NCBI RefSeq assembly: GCF_023517775.1
Contig: NZ_CP082904.1
Span: 1,364,001-1,428,000, forward strand
Length of the DNA stretch: 64,000 nt
Reading direction: 5' to 3'
DNA from: Mixta hanseatica
GTDB lineage: Bacteria; Pseudomonadota; Gammaproteobacteria; Enterobacterales; Enterobacteriaceae
Shown here piece after piece: positions 10,219 through 20,278 of this stretch (the stretch's first letter is position 1; every line of letters begins with the position of its first letter). Made by a program: the position numbers and the translations under genes. The notes beneath the pieces are model-generated. The model ran no database searches. It saw only the letters and a list, made by a program, of their open reading frames with translations, and was not told the DNA's origin.

Positions 10219-10303
10219 TGGTGCGGGAGGCGAGACTTGAACTCGCACACCTTGCGGCGCCAGAACCTAAATCTGGTGCGTCTACCAATTTCGCCACTCC
10301 CGC
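10219..10303 (-). tRNA. leuW: tRNA-Leu (TAG anticodon)
   Basis: 85 nt with CCA; a class II tRNA with a long variable arm (GGCGCCGCAAGGTGT region). The anticodon loop is GATTTAGGT with TAG, and the acceptor is GCGGGAG/CTCCCGC. Confidence 0.95.
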
Positions 10304-10311
10304 AAAAAAGA

Positions 10312-10388
10312 TGGTGGCTACGACGGGAATCGAACCTGTGACCCCAGCATTATGAGTGCTGTGCTCTAACCAGCTGAGCTACGTAGCC
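10312..10388 (-). tRNA. metT: Elongator tRNA-Met (CAT anticodon)
   Basis: 77 nt with CCA; first gene of the operon and apparently identical to the Met copy at 9914-9990. The order metT-leuW-glnU-glnW-metU-glnV-glnX equals that of E. coli. Confidence 0.95.
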
Positions 10389-10427
10389 ATCTTTTTTCGC
10401 GCTACCTTCATCGGCGTTGCGGGGCGC

Positions 10428-10456
10428 ATTATGCGTATTGCGTTCAGTAGCGTCAA
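10428..10456 (-). promoter_or_regulatory. Promoter of the seven-tRNA operon
   Basis: Minus strand: -35 TTGACG (10456-10451), a 17-bp spacer, and -10 CATAAT (10433-10428), followed by GCGCCCCGC. A GC-rich discriminator of this kind is typical of stable-RNA promoters under stringent (ppGpp/DksA) control. It lies about 40 nt upstream of metT. Confidence 0.8.
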
Positions 10457-10560
10457 CAAGTTTTTTGTCGTTTTTTACCATTCACGTACTGTTTGACTGG
10501 CTTGTAACCAGCGTGATGATAAAAACGACAATTTTTGATCGTAACTCCGCCAGATGCAAT

Positions 10561-10588
10561 AAAAAACGGGCCATGCAGGCCCGTTTTA
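10561..10588 (-). terminator. asnB intrinsic terminator
   Basis: The minus strand reads ACGGGCC-TGCAT-GGCCCGT followed by TTTTTT, 22 nt past the asnB stop. Confidence 0.85.
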
Positions 10589-10609
10589 TTAGCGATAATA
10601 TTGGGTCGT

Positions 10610-12277
10610 TTATTTATAGGCGGACTGGTGTACGCCCACCGCACGGCCAGAGGGATCGTCCATGCTCTTAAAGGCTTCATCCCACTCAATGGCTTTAGCG
10701 GAAGAGCAGGCCACTGACGGGCCGCCAGGTACGCATTCCGCCGCGCTGGGCAGCGGGAACAGCTCTTCGAAGATCTCGCGGTAGAGATACGCTTCTTTTG
10801 AGCCCGGCGTGTTGTACGGGAAGCGATAGTGTGCGGTTGCCAGTTGCTGATCGCTCACCTGCTGCTGCGCTACCTCTTTCAGCGTATCAATCCAGCTGTA
10901 GCCTACGCCGTCAGAGAACTGTTCTTTCTGGCGCCAGGCCACGCTTTCCGGCAGGTAGGAAGAGAAGCATTCACGCAGGATGTGTTTTTCCATCTTGCCG
11001 TTGCTGCCACACATTTTATCCTGCGGGTTGATACGCATCGCCACATCGAGGAATTTTTTATCCAGGAAGGGCACGCGCGCTTCCACGCCCCAGGCGGACA
11101 TCGCTTTGTTGGCGCGCGCGCAGTCATACATATGCAGCGCCAGCAGCTTGCGCACGTTCTCTTCATGGAACTCTTTGGCGTTCGGCGCCTTATGGAAATA
11201 GAGGTAGCCGCCAAACACCTCATCGGCGCCTTCACCGGAGAGCACCATTTTAATGCCCATCGCTTTAATCTTGCGTGACATCAGATACATCGGCGTTGAG
11301 GCGCGGATAGTCGTGACGTCATACGTTTCAATGTGATAAATCACATCGCGAATCGCATCCAGCCCTTCCTGTACGGTAAAGTGAATTTCATGATGCACCG
11401 TACCCAGATGATCGGCGACCGATTTTGCCGCTTTCAGATCGGGGGATCCTTCCAGGCCGACCGCGAAGGAGTGCAGCTGCGGCCACCAAGCCTCGCTCTT
11501 ATCCTGATCTTCTACGCGTTTCGCCGCGAAGCGTTTGGTTACCGCAGAGATAATAGAGGAGTCAAGGCCGCCGGAGAGCAGCACGCCATACGGCACATCG
11601 GACATCAGATGGCTTTTCACCGACTCTTCCAGCGCGTTTTTCAGCGCGACCGCGTCAGTGGCGTTATCCGCTACGCTGTCATACTCCATCCAGTCACGCT
11701 GATAGTAACGACGAATTTCGCCGTCGGTGCTGGAGAGGTAGCTTCCCGGCGGGAATTCTTTAATAGTGCGGCACACCGGCACCAGCGCTTTCATTTCTGA
11801 CGCGACAAACAGGTTGCCATACTCATCGTTGCCCATATACAGCGGAATGATGCCGATATGATCGCGGCCAATCAGCCAGCTTTTCTTTTCGCTATCGTAA
11901 AGGATGAAGGCAAACATGCCCTGCAGGTCGTCGAGGAAATCAACGCCTTTTTCCTGATACAACGCCAGAATCACTTCACAATCAGAACCGGTCTGGAAGT
12001 CATAGCGATCGCTCAGCTCGGCACGTAGCGCCTGATGGTTGTAAATTTCACCGTTAACGGCCAGTACGTGGGTATGTGCTGCGTTGTACAGGGGCTGCGC
12101 GCCGTTGTTGACATCAACAATTGACAAACGCTCATGCGCCAGGATGGCATGCTCATCAGCATAGACGCCGGACCAGTCCGGGCCGCGATGACGCATAAGG
12201 CGTGAAAGTTCTAACGCTTTTTTACGCAGTTCTGAAGCGTCGCTTTTCAGATCGAGTACACCGAAGATTGAACACAT
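10610..12277 (-). CDS. asnB: Asparagine synthetase B (glutamine-hydrolysing)
   Basis: Makes asparagine from aspartate, ATP and glutamine-derived ammonia in the cytoplasm. 555 residues. The N-terminal class II glutaminase domain begins MCSIFG, with Cys2 as nucleophile after Met removal. The C-terminal synthetase domain has the PP-loop SGGLDSSIIS (about 234-243) and the SGEGADEVFGGY motif. In E. coli nagD (umpH) lies between nagC and asnB; here only 298 nt separate them. Confidence 0.97.
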   Translation of the reverse strand: MCSIFGVLDLKSDASELRKKALELSRLMRHRGPDWSGVYADEHAILAHERLSIVDVNNGAQPLYNAAHTHVLAVNGEIYNHQALRAELSDRYDFQTGSDCEVILALYQEKGVDFLDDLQGMFAFILYDSEKKSWLIGRDHIGIIPLYMGNDEYGNLFVASEMKALVPVCRTIKEFPPGSYLSSTDGEIRRYYQRDWMEYDSVADNATDAVALKNALEESVKSHLMSDVPYGVLLSGGLDSSIISAVTKRFAAKRVEDQDKSEAWWPQLHSFAVGLEGSPDLKAAKSVADHLGTVHHEIHFTVQEGLDAIRDVIYHIETYDVTTIRASTPMYLMSRKIKAMGIKMVLSGEGADEVFGGYLYFHKAPNAKEFHEENVRKLLALHMYDCARANKAMSAWGVEARVPFLDKKFLDVAMRINPQDKMCGSNGKMEKHILRECFSSYLPESVAWRQKEQFSDGVGYSWIDTLKEVAQQQVSDQQLATAHYRFPYNTPGSKEAYLYREIFEELFPLPSAAECVPGGPSVACSSAKAIEWDEAFKSMDDPSGRAVGVHQSAYK

Positions 12278-12575
12278 AACCTACTCCTGATCTCACCTAA
12301 ACGGTGATGTTTTCATTAAGTGATGATAAATGAGCAACGCCTGTCGTTGCGTGATGTATAAGAAAATGCTCTATCTGGTGCATGCAATGCAAGCGATTTC
12401 CTTTTTTCTTGATAAAAAGGTTGTTGCCATGCCATGAATATTAGATTTCATCTAATAAATTTGGCCAATAATTGCAGTATCGGCAAAAAATGCGCAAACT
12501 TGAGCAAAAAGTGAGCGGTGCGGGCGCGACGCAAAAAAAAACCAGCCGTGAATGGCTGGTGTTTGGCGTTAACCG
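12278..12575. other. asnB leader and nagC downstream region
   Basis: A 298-nt AT-rich spacer. On the minus strand it must contain the asnB promoter; candidate -10 TATACA-type sequences are visible but without a good -35. The nagC terminator lies at its left end. No trace of umpH (nagD), which occupies this place in E. coli, is visible. Confidence 0.5.
12532..12560 (-). terminator. nagC terminator
   Basis: Minus strand ACCAGCC-ATTCAC-GGCTGGT (12560-12541) followed by a run of eight T: a canonical intrinsic terminator closing the nagBAC operon. Confidence 0.85.
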
Positions 12576-13796
12576 TTATTCTTCCAGCAGGTGCTGGAGT
12601 AGGGTGCCATTAAGCATGGCGCGTTTGGCCAGCGCAAAAGCGCCGATAGCGGAGCGGTGATCCAATTCCGAACGTACCACCGGCAGATTTTTACGGAATG
12701 CTTTTAACGTTTGCGTATTAATACAGCTTTCAATTGCTGGTAATAGCACCTTTTCCGCTTCGGTAATCTCGCCGGCCAGCACGATTTTCTGCGGATTAAA
12801 CAGATTAATCGCAATGGCAATCGCTTTGCCCAGATAGCGTCCGGCATGCTCAATTACTTCTGTCGCCAGCGCATCGCCGCGATTGGCCGCTTTGCAGATC
12901 GCCTGAATCGTGCAATCGTCCAGCCTCAGCGTACTGGAATAACCCTGCTGTAACAGACGGCGCACCCGATTTTCCAGCGCGCCGTTGGCGGCAATGGTTT
13001 CCAGACAGCCAAAGTTGCCGCAGTGGCAGCGCTCGCCCAGTGGATCGACCTGAATATGACCGATCTCTCCTACGTTGCCGTTGCTGCCGAGGAAAATATG
13101 GCCATTGGTGATAATGCCGGCGCCGGTGCCACGGTGTAAGCGCACCAAAATAGAGTCCGCGCAGTCGCGGCTTGCACCAAAATAGTGTTCCGCCAGCGCC
13201 AGGCTGCGAATATCATGCCCAACAAAGCTGGTTACCTTAAAACGCTGTTTAAGGTTAGCCACCAGCGGCCAGTTATTGACAGTAATATGAGGCATATAAC
13301 GGATGATGCCGTTATTAGGATCGACCAGACCGGGTAAAATGATAGAGATAGCAATCAGCTCCCGCAGCTTACGCTGATGGGCCTGGTTAAAGTGCTCGAT
13401 AGCGTTAAACAGCGCATGCTCCAGCGTCTCCTGGGTGCGCTCCGGCAGGGGATAATGCTCCTCCGCCAGCGACTTGCCGCTCAGGTCGTAGAGCGTGAGC
13501 GTAGCATCGTTACGCCCAAGACGAACGCCGATGGTATGAAAGCCGCGGGTTTCCGTCACAATAGAAATAGCGCGGCGACCGCCGGTAGAGGCCTGCTGAT
13601 CGACCTCTTTAATCAGGCCGCGCTCAATAAGCTGACGGGTAATTTTGGTGACGCTGGCGGGCGCAAGCTGGCTCTGTTCCGCAATCTGTATACGGGAAAT
13701 CGGACCCATTTGATCGATAAGGCGGTAAACCGCTGCGCTGTTTAACTGCTTTACTAGATCGACATTTCCTATTTGTGCCTGGCCGCCAGTGGTCAT
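12576..13796 (-). CDS. nagC: N-acetylglucosamine repressor NagC
   Basis: ROK-family transcription factor that represses nagBAC and nagE until GlcNAc-6-P binds. 406 residues from the ATG at 13796; the frame extends one TTG codon further, but E. coli NagC also begins at this Met. The winged helix-turn-helix occupies about 15-80 (ISRIQIAEQSQLAPASVTKI). The ROK sugar-binding domain includes the zinc motif GERCHCGNFGCLE. It begins only 6 nt after the nagA stop, so the two are co-transcribed. Confidence 0.97.
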   Translation of the reverse strand: MTTGGQAQIGNVDLVKQLNSAAVYRLIDQMGPISRIQIAEQSQLAPASVTKITRQLIERGLIKEVDQQASTGGRRAISIVTETRGFHTIGVRLGRNDATLTLYDLSGKSLAEEHYPLPERTQETLEHALFNAIEHFNQAHQRKLRELIAISIILPGLVDPNNGIIRYMPHITVNNWPLVANLKQRFKVTSFVGHDIRSLALAEHYFGASRDCADSILVRLHRGTGAGIITNGHIFLGSNGNVGEIGHIQVDPLGERCHCGNFGCLETIAANGALENRVRRLLQQGYSSTLRLDDCTIQAICKAANRGDALATEVIEHAGRYLGKAIAIAINLFNPQKIVLAGEITEAEKVLLPAIESCINTQTLKAFRKNLPVVRSELDHRSAIGAFALAKRAMLNGTLLQHLLEE

Positions 13797-13802
13797 CAAT
13801 GA

Positions 13803-14951
13803 TTACTCGCTAAAGACTTCGTTACCGTTAACGATAGTCTTAATAATGTGATAATCGCGCGTAAAAACAGTCAGGTTGGCTACTTTTCCAGCTTCGATCG
13901 AGCCTAACTGTTTATCCACGCCCATTGCGCGGGCTGGGTAAAGCGTTGCCATACGCAAAGTTTCATCCAGTGAAATGCCGACGTGCTCAACGCAGTTTTG
14001 TACTGCTTCGATCATCGTCAGCGCCGATCCACTTAGCGTTCCATTTTCGTCAACGCACAGCCCGTTCCGATAGTATATTGTTTTACCGGCAAAAATGAAC
14101 CGATCAATGGCCGCGCCTGCTGGCGCGGTAGCGTCAGTAACCAGCACCAGCTTATCGCCTTTGACGCGTTTCGCATTGCGTACGTTAGCGTAATGGACAT
14201 GCAGACCATCGGCAATAATGCCGCAGTAAACATCGGGTGAATCCAACAGCGCGCCGATTAAACCCGGTTCGCGCCCGGTGGTGGTCGGCATCGCGTTATA
14301 CAGATGGGTGGCGAAGCGGATGCCGGCGGCAAAACCGCTGCGCGCTTCATCATAGGTGGCATGAGAATGCCCGGCGGAAACGATAATCCCGGCAGCGCTC
14401 AGCTGGCGAATGACCTCCGGCCCCGCCATTTCAGGCGCTAAAGTCACTTTGGTAATCACCTCAGCGTTGTCGCAGAGGAAGTTAACTAACGCCGGATCGG
14501 GTTTACGAATCAGCTCGGCGTGGTGGGTGCCTTTTTTCGCCACGTTCAGCCACGGGCCCTCAAGGTGCAGGCCAAGCGCCTGATGCGAGTGAAGCGCCAG
14601 CCAGCTGCGCATCACCTCTACCGCCCGTACCATCAGTTCATCACTGCTGGTGATCAGTGTCGGAAGAAAGCTGGTGCAGCCTGACTTTTCATTCGCCTTT
14701 TGCATAATAGCCAGGGTTTCCAGGCTAAGCGCATCGATGTCGTCATTAAACTGGACGCCGCCGCAGCCGTTCAACTGAACGTCAATAAAGCCGGGAGCCA
14801 CAATGGCGCCGCCCACGTCGCGCTGTTCACATTCAGCTGGCAGCGCATCGTGTGGACAGACACGTTCAATCAGGCCGTCATTGATCACAACAGCATGATT
14901 ATCCAGGATTTCATGGCCGGTAAACAGGCGGCCATTGACTAAAGCGTACAT
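13803..14951 (-). CDS. nagA: N-acetylglucosamine-6-phosphate deacetylase NagA
   Basis: Cytoplasmic metalloenzyme that deacetylates GlcNAc-6-P to glucosamine-6-P, which NagB then uses. 382 residues from the ATG at 14951 (MYALVNG), preceded by GGGAG; this equals the E. coli length and drops a six-residue upstream extension (MSRENI). Amidohydrolase features: [12 protein letters not shown] near residue 55, HLEGPWLN (about 125-132), [12 protein letters not shown] (about 190-200) and [10 protein letters not shown] with the catalytic Asp. Second gene of nagBAC. Confidence 0.97.
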   Translation of the reverse strand: MYALVNGRLFTGHEILDNHAVVINDGLIERVCPHDALPAECEQRDVGGAIVAPGFIDVQLNGCGGVQFNDDIDALSLETLAIMQKANEKSGCTSFLPTLITSSDELMVRAVEVMRSWLALHSHQALGLHLEGPWLNVAKKGTHHAELIRKPDPALVNFLCDNAEVITKVTLAPEMAGPEVIRQLSAAGIIVSAGHSHATYDEARSGFAAGIRFATHLYNAMPTTTGREPGLIGALLDSPDVYCGIIADGLHVHYANVRNAKRVKGDKLVLVTDATAPAGAAIDRFIFAGKTIYYRNGLCVDENGTLSGSALTMIEAVQNCVEHVGISLDETLRMATLYPARAMGVDKQLGSIEAGKVANLTVFTRDYHIIKTIVNGNEVFSE

Positions 14952-15018
14952 AATATTCTCCCGACTCAAGGCGGCATCTGCCCGGTAGGTTAACCGGACA
15001 GAGAGTTAAATCCAGTGA

Positions 15019-15819
15019 TTATAAATTCTGCATATTTTCCGCTTCCATCTCGCGGAAATATTTGACCGTTTTTACCTTAAGCTCCATGGTAGAGGGTTCG
15101 TCGCACACCACCACCGCTTTAGGATGAAGCTGCAGGCAACTGATCGTCCACATATGATTAACGTTGCCTTCTACCGCCGCCTGCAGCGCCTGCGCCTTCA
15201 CGTGCCCGGTCACCAGAATCATTACTTCTTCCGCATCCAGCAGCGTGCCTACGCCCACCGTTAGGGCATATTTCGGCACCTGGTTTACATCACCGTCAAA
15301 GAAGCGTGAATTCGCTACGCGGGTGTCATGCGTCAGCGTTTTAATACGGGTGCGTGAGGCCAGCGAAGAAGCGGGTTCGTTAAAGGCGATATGACCGTCG
15401 TTGCCTACGCCGCCCATAAACAGATGGATTTTTCCATAGGCGCGAATTTTTTCTTCATATTGACGACATTCTGCGTCAATATCCGCAGCATTTCCATTAA
15501 GAAGATTGATATTTTCTCGCGGAATATCAACATGATCGAAAAAATTACGATACATAAAGCTGTGATAACTTTCCGGGTGTTCTTTAGGCAGGCCGACATA
15601 TTCATCCATATTAAAGGTAACGACATGCTGGAAACTGACCTGGCCCGCTTTATGCATTTCAATTAAATGCTTGTAGGCTTCCAGCGGGGTGCCGCCGGTA
15701 GGCAGGCCCAGAACAAAAGGGCGGTCCTTTGTAGGCTTAAAGGCGTTAATACGGTTGACGATATGACGAGCGGCCCATTTGCCGACCTGAGAAGCGTTTG
15801 CTAAAGGAATCAGTCTCAT
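15019..15819 (-). CDS. nagB: Glucosamine-6-phosphate deaminase NagB
   Basis: Converts glucosamine-6-P to fructose-6-P and ammonia, feeding amino sugars into glycolysis; in E. coli it is allosterically activated by GlcNAc-6-P. 266 residues, the standard length, with NMDEYVGLP and [16 protein letters not shown]. First gene of nagBAC, divergent from nagE across a 334-nt control region. Confidence 0.97.
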   Translation of the reverse strand: MRLIPLANASQVGKWAARHIVNRINAFKPTKDRPFVLGLPTGGTPLEAYKHLIEMHKAGQVSFQHVVTFNMDEYVGLPKEHPESYHSFMYRNFFDHVDIPRENINLLNGNAADIDAECRQYEEKIRAYGKIHLFMGGVGNDGHIAFNEPASSLASRTRIKTLTHDTRVANSRFFDGDVNQVPKYALTVGVGTLLDAEEVMILVTGHVKAQALQAAVEGNVNHMWTISCLQLHPKAVVVCDEPSTMELKVKTVKYFREMEAENMQNL

Positions 15820-15996
15820 TATTGACCTCGTTTAAGTTGAATTATTCAAACCGGTAATGGACGGTTAAACCACCTAATCTAAGCCTGTTTCGAACGATTA
15901 ATAGTGACTATGAAGGAGATCGCCGTCCTGATATTTTTAATCATAAAATAAGTACAAAAAGATAACCAGCATTATGCGGCTCGAAAAGAAGTTTAT

Positions 15997-16012
15997 GGTG
16001 ATAACTGTCACA
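15997..16012 (+). promoter_or_regulatory. CRP-cAMP binding site
   Basis: GGTGA-taactg-TCACA matches the TGTGA-N6-TCACA consensus with one mismatch. Its centre lies about 61.5 bp before the inferred nagE start point, a class I activation distance, and it can serve both divergent promoters. Confidence 0.75.
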
Positions 16013-16023
16013 TAAGGAGCGGT

Positions 16024-16046
16024 TTTAATTTGCGAAGCGAATTAAA
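16024..16046 (+). promoter_or_regulatory. NagC operator overlapping the nagE promoter
   Basis: A near-perfect palindrome, TTTAATT-tGCGAAGCg-AATTAAA, closely resembles the high-affinity NagC operator in front of E. coli nagE. It covers the candidate -35 hexamer, as expected for a repressor site. Confidence 0.8.
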
Positions 16047-16059
16047 TCCCTTTTACACT
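16030..16059 (+). promoter_or_regulatory. nagE promoter
   Basis: -35 TTGCGA (16030-16035), an 18-bp spacer and -10 TACACT (16054-16059). The -35 is embedded in the NagC operator. The start point would be near 16066, giving a leader of about 90 nt. Confidence 0.55.
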
Positions 16060-16153
16060 GCAATATATGCTGTACTTTCGTCAGGTTATCTGAGGGATGT
16101 GATAATAAAAGTAACAGCTTCAGACGCCTTTTTGATTCTCACAGGGGGAAAGA

Positions 16154-18196
16154 GTGAATATTCTTAGTTATTTGCAAAAGGTGGGCCGGGCGCTAATGGT
16201 GCCTGTCGCTACGCTACCCGCCGCCGCAATTTTAATGGGCGTCGGCTACTGGCTCGATCCTGATAGCTGGGGTGCCGGTAATGCATTGGCCGCGCTGCTG
16301 ATCAAATCGGGCGGGGCCATTATTGAGCATATGGCTGCGCTGTTCGCCGTCGGTATTGCTTATGGCATGTCGAAAGATAAAGACGGTGCGGCGGCGCTTT
16401 CAGGTTTTGTCGGCTTCTTAGTGGTTACCACACTCTGTTCACCCGCTTCGGTGGCGATGATTCAGAAAATACCGCTGGATCAGGTGCCGGCGGCGTTTGG
16501 CAAAATTGATAACCAGTTTGTCGGCATTCTGGTGGGGATCCTTTCCGCTGAAGTGTATAACCGTTTCAGCCATGTGGAGCTGCCGAAAGCGCTCTCCTTC
16601 TTTAGCGGCCGCAGACTGGTGCCGATCCTCGTCTCTTTCCTGATGATTCTGGTCGCCTTTATCCTGATGTATGTCTGGCCGCTGATTTTCAACGCGCTGG
16701 TTAACTTTGGCGAACACATTCAAAAACTGGGTTCCGTCGGTGCCGGGGTGTATGCGTTCTTTAATCGTCTGCTGATTCCGGTTGGTCTGCATCATGCGCT
16801 GAACTCGGTCTTTTGGTTTGATGTGGCGGGTATTAACGATATTCCTAACTTCCTCGGCGGCGCGCAGTCTATTGCCAGCGGCAAAGGAATTGTCGGCGTA
16901 ACCGGTCAATATCAGGCGGGCTTCTTCCCGATAATGATGTTTGGCCTGCCGGGCGCTGCGCTGGCGATTTACCAGTGCGCCCACCCGGAAAATCGCGCCA
17001 AAGTCGGCGGCATTATGATTGCGGCGGCATTCGCGGCGTTCTTTACCGGCATTACCGAGCCGCTGGAGTTCTCCTTTATGTTTGTTGCCCCGGTGCTGTA
17101 CGTTATCCACGCGGCGCTGACCGGTATTTCCGTCTTTATCGCTGCGAGCATGCACTGGATTTCCGGCTTCGGCTTTAGCGCCGGCCTGGTGGATATGGCG
17201 CTGCAGTCGCGCAACCCATTAGCAACTCAGTGGTATATGCTGATCCCGCAGGGCCTGGTGTTCTTCGTGATCTACTATCTGGTGTTCCGCTTTACTATCA
17301 GAAAATTCAACCTGTTGACCCCGGGCCGTGAGCTGGCGGTTGTCGGTGACGAAAGCGATGGGTACGACGTAAATGTCGAAAACAACGCATCGGGTGAAAC
17401 AGAGACCGAATCACTGGCGCGTCGCTATATCAGCGCGGTTGGCGGCTCGGAGAACCTGACCCATATTGACGCCTGCATTACTCGTCTGCGTCTGAATGTG
17501 AAAGACAGCGCTGCGCTGAATGAGCAACTGGCTAAGCGCCTGGGCGCATCCGGCGTGATCCGTCTGAACAAGCAGAGCGTACAAATTATTGTCGGCACCC
17601 AGGCGGAATCGATCGCCTCAGCGATGAAAAACGTGCTGGCGAAAGGGCCGGTGGCCGCATCCGCTTCGCCGTCCGCCAGCGTCGCGCCGGCTGCTGCTGC
17701 GCCCGCCGTGAAGGCGGCATCGGCAAGCGCCCGGCAAACGCTTGCCACACTGCTGGCACCGGTCAGCGGTGAAATCGTACCGCTCGATCAGGTACCCGAT
17801 GAGGCATTCGCCAGCAAAGCGGTTGGCGATGGTTTGGCCATCAAACCAACCGGTAAAACGGTGGTGGCACCGCTTGCCGGAACCCTGGTGAAAATCTTCA
17901 ATACCAATCATGCCTTCTGCCTGGAAACGGAAAACGGGGTAGAGATCGTGGTGCATATGGGGCTGGATACCGTGGCGTTAGCGGGTAAAGGCTTTACGCG
18001 GCTGGCGGAAGAGGGCGCAAGCGTCAGCGCTGGTCAACCGGTACTGGAGATGGATCTTGATTTCCTCAACGCCAACGCCCGCTCGATGATCAGTCCGGTC
18101 GTAGTGAGCAACATCGACGACTTTGCCGGCATGACTTTGCTGGCGAGCGGAACGGTGGTGGCTGGCGAAAGCAAACTGTACGAAATCCAGAAATAA
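16154..18196 (+). CDS. nagE: PTS N-acetylglucosamine transporter subunit IICBA
   Basis: Phosphotransferase permease that imports and phosphorylates GlcNAc to GlcNAc-6-P. 680 residues, against about 648 in E. coli, with a GTG start behind AGGGGGAAAGA. Domain order: membrane IIC (about 1-385), IIB with phospho-Cys at C441 ([10 protein letters not shown]), and IIA with H587 (NHAF) and phospho-His H601 (VVHMGLD). The extra length is mostly an Ala/Ser/Pro-rich linker (about 500-526) between IIB and IIA. It supplies the substrate of NagA and the inducer of NagC. Confidence 0.96.
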   Translation: MNILSYLQKVGRALMVPVATLPAAAILMGVGYWLDPDSWGAGNALAALLIKSGGAIIEHMAALFAVGIAYGMSKDKDGAAALSGFVGFLVVTTLCSPASVAMIQKIPLDQVPAAFGKIDNQFVGILVGILSAEVYNRFSHVELPKALSFFSGRRLVPILVSFLMILVAFILMYVWPLIFNALVNFGEHIQKLGSVGAGVYAFFNRLLIPVGLHHALNSVFWFDVAGINDIPNFLGGAQSIASGKGIVGVTGQYQAGFFPIMMFGLPGAALAIYQCAHPENRAKVGGIMIAAAFAAFFTGITEPLEFSFMFVAPVLYVIHAALTGISVFIAASMHWISGFGFSAGLVDMALQSRNPLATQWYMLIPQGLVFFVIYYLVFRFTIRKFNLLTPGRELAVVGDESDGYDVNVENNASGETETESLARRYISAVGGSENLTHIDACITRLRLNVKDSAALNEQLAKRLGASGVIRLNKQSVQIIVGTQAESIASAMKNVLAKGPVAASASPSASVAPAAAAPAVKAASASARQTLATLLAPVSGEIVPLDQVPDEAFASKAVGDGLAIKPTGKTVVAPLAGTLVKIFNTNHAFCLETENGVEIVVHMGLDTVALAGKGFTRLAEEGASVSAGQPVLEMDLDFLNANARSMISPVVVSNIDDFAGMTLLASGTVVAGESKLYEIQK

Positions 18197-18221
18197 CCCG
18201 CCTCTGCGTTAAACCTCAACG

Positions 18222-18247
18222 GGCAGGAAGCGATTCCTGCCTTTTTT
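18222..18247 (+). terminator. nagE terminator
   Basis: GGCAGGAA-GCGA-TTCCTGCC (18222-18241) followed by six T: an 8-bp perfect stem. Confidence 0.9.
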
Positions 18248-18351
18248 CTGCCTCAGCGCCAACAAACGGTTGTTTCCCTTGCACGCTTTGTGGATCATAT
18301 CGGTTATTTCATGGTTATAACGACCAGACATTTCGTGTTGAGGATACAGTG

Positions 18352-20019
18352 ATGAGTGAGGCTGAAGCCCGCCCAACTAATTTTATTCGTCAGATCATCG
18401 ACGAAGATTTGGCGAGCGGCAAGCACAGCAGTGTGCATACCCGTTTTCCACCGGAGCCAAATGGCTATCTGCATATTGGTCACGCAAAATCGATCTGCCT
18501 GAACTTTGGCATCGCGCAAGATTATCAGGGTGAATGCAACCTGCGTTTTGACGATACCAACCCGGCAAAAGAAGATATCGAGTATGTCGAGTCTATCAAG
18601 CGTGATGTGCAATGGCTGGGGTTCCAGTGGAGTGGTGAAGTGCGTTACTCCTCCAACTATTTTGACCAGCTTTATCACTACGCCATCGAACTAATCAATA
18701 AAGGCCTGGCCTATGTCGATGAGCTGTCGCCGGAGCAGATCCGTGAATATCGCGGCACGCTGACCTCGCCGGGCAAAAACAGCCCGTACCGCGATCGTAG
18801 CGTAGAAGAAAACCTGGCGCTGTTTGAGAAAATGCGTAACGGCGAATTCGCCGAAGGCACCGCCTGCCTGCGCGCGAAAATCGATATGGCCTCAAGCTTT
18901 ATCGTGATGCGCGATCCGGTCATCTACCGCGTGAAGTTTGCCGAGCATCATCAGACCGGCAACAAGTGGTGCATCTATCCGATGTATGACTTCACCCATT
19001 GCATTTCCGATGCGCTGGAAGGGATCACCCATTCGCTCTGTACGCTGGAGTTCCAGGATAACCGCCGCCTGTATGATTGGGTGCTGGATAACATCACTAT
19101 CCCGGTTCATCCGCGTCAGTACGAGTTTTCCCGCCTGAATCTTGAATACGCCATTATGTCCAAGCGTAAGCTGAACCTGCTGGTAACAGAGAAAGTGGTG
19201 GAAGGCTGGGACGATCCGCGCATGCTTACCGTTTCTGGTCTGCGTCGTCGTGGTTATACCGCCGCCTCTATTCGTGATTTCTGCCGCCGCATCGGCGTGA
19301 CCAAGCAGGACAACATCGTGGAAATGGCCGCGCTGGAATCCTGTATTCGCGACGATCTGAATGAGAATGCGCCGCGCGCGATGGCCGTGCTCGATCCGTT
19401 GAAAGTGGTGATTGAAAACCTGCCTGCGGGTCATGAAGAGATCATCAGCATGCCGAATCATCCGAATAAGCCAGAGATGGGTACGCGTTCGGTGCCGTTT
19501 AGCCGTGAAGTCTGGATCGACCGGGCTGACTTCCGTGAAGAAGCCAACAAGCAGTACAAGCGTCTGGTACTGGGTAAAGAAGTGCGCCTGCGTAACGCTT
19601 ACGTTATCCGTGCCGAGCGGGTGGCGAAAGATGAAGATGGCAATATTACCTGTATTTTCTGCACCTGCGATGTTGATACGCTGAGCAAAGATCCGGCCGA
19701 TGGCCGTAAAGTGAAAGGGGTTATCCACTGGGTATCGGCAGAACATGCGGCGCCGGCTGAGTTTCGTCTTTACGATCGCCTGTTTAGCGTGCCGAATCCG
19801 GGAGCGGCGGAAGATTTCCTGGCGACCATTAACCCGGAATCGCTGGTGATTAAACAGGGCTTTGTCGAGCCGGGTCTGAAGCAGGCGGAAGCGACTTCTC
19901 CTTACCAGTTTGAACGCGAAGGCTACTTCTGCGCCGACAGCGTTTACTCCAGCCCGCAACACCTGGTATTTAACCGTACCGTTGGCCTGCGTGATACCTG
20001 GGCTAAAAGCGGCGAATAA
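18352..20019 (+). CDS. glnS: Glutaminyl-tRNA synthetase
   Basis: Charges tRNA-Gln with glutamine in the cytoplasm; four cognate tRNA-Gln genes lie 8 kb away in this window. 555 residues from ATG 18352 ([11 protein letters not shown]); the frame also opens at a GTG three bases earlier, which E. coli does not use. Class I motifs are [15 protein letters not shown] (HIGH-like, about 34-48) and IMSKRKLN (KMSKS-like, about 267-274). The C-terminal anticodon-binding beta-barrels are complete. Confidence 0.97.
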   Translation: MSEAEARPTNFIRQIIDEDLASGKHSSVHTRFPPEPNGYLHIGHAKSICLNFGIAQDYQGECNLRFDDTNPAKEDIEYVESIKRDVQWLGFQWSGEVRYSSNYFDQLYHYAIELINKGLAYVDELSPEQIREYRGTLTSPGKNSPYRDRSVEENLALFEKMRNGEFAEGTACLRAKIDMASSFIVMRDPVIYRVKFAEHHQTGNKWCIYPMYDFTHCISDALEGITHSLCTLEFQDNRRLYDWVLDNITIPVHPRQYEFSRLNLEYAIMSKRKLNLLVTEKVVEGWDDPRMLTVSGLRRRGYTAASIRDFCRRIGVTKQDNIVEMAALESCIRDDLNENAPRAMAVLDPLKVVIENLPAGHEEIISMPNHPNKPEMGTRSVPFSREVWIDRADFREEANKQYKRLVLGKEVRLRNAYVIRAERVAKDEDGNITCIFCTCDVDTLSKDPADGRKVKGVIHWVSAEHAAPAEFRLYDRLFSVPNPGAAEDFLATINPESLVIKQGFVEPGLKQAEATSPYQFEREGYFCADSVYSSPQHLVFNRTVGLRDTWAKSGE

Positions 20020-20034
20020 GCTATTTCAATGATC

Positions 20035-20062
20035 AAAGGCGGCTCCCGGAGCCGCCTTTTTT
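20035..20062 (+). terminator. glnS terminator
   Basis: AAGGCGGCTCC-CG-GGAGCCGCCTT followed by a T-run, 17 nt past the glnS stop. Confidence 0.9.
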
Positions 20063-20167
20063 ATGCGCTAAATTTTTCGCCCGCGTGCAGGAAGGGAAAG
20101 CGTGGCGCAGCGGAAAATGGCCGCGCGTTTTATCCCATCATTAGATTTTATTCATTTACGCTGTTAT

Positions 20168-20200
20168 GTACTAGTTCATGAGTTCGCTATCAGGTAGAAT
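20168..20200 (+). promoter_or_regulatory. Promoter of the Mtr-like permease with a TrpR-like operator
   Basis: GTACTAGTT at 20168-20176 is a perfect match to one half of the TrpR consensus (GTACTAGTT-AACTAGTAC). The second half, CATGAGTTC (20177-20185), is degenerate. It overlaps the region where a -35 would sit 16-18 bp before -10 TAGAAT (20195-20200), so a bound repressor would block the promoter. Confidence 0.5.
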
Positions 20201-20278
20201 ATCTGCCTTAATAGCTTCTCTGCCAGACAGAGTGCCATTTGAACAATAAATAAACAGATATCATTCTAAGGATGCGTT

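Larger units (their letters stand above)
15820..16153. promoter_or_regulatory. Divergent nagB/nagE control region
   Basis: This 334-nt gap drives nagBAC leftward and nagE rightward. It contains a CRP-like site, a NagC-like operator and a nagE promoter, each listed separately. A palindromic TTGAATTATTCAA at 15837-15849, close to the nagB start, could be the nagB-side NagC half of a repression loop. That assignment is inference. Confidence 0.7.

Noticed and set aside
9648..10355. Plus-strand open frames across the tRNA-Gln/Met/Leu cluster giving repeated peptides such as RIRTSECRNQNPVPYRLA
   Set aside because: They are translations of the reverse complement of tRNA genes, a familiar annotation artefact; the repeats follow the tRNA copies exactly.
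18892..19962. 356-codon antisense frame opposite glnS
   Set aside because: It is long only because of GC-rich third positions in glnS; no ribosome-binding site, no recognisable domain, and glnS is fully conserved on the other strand.
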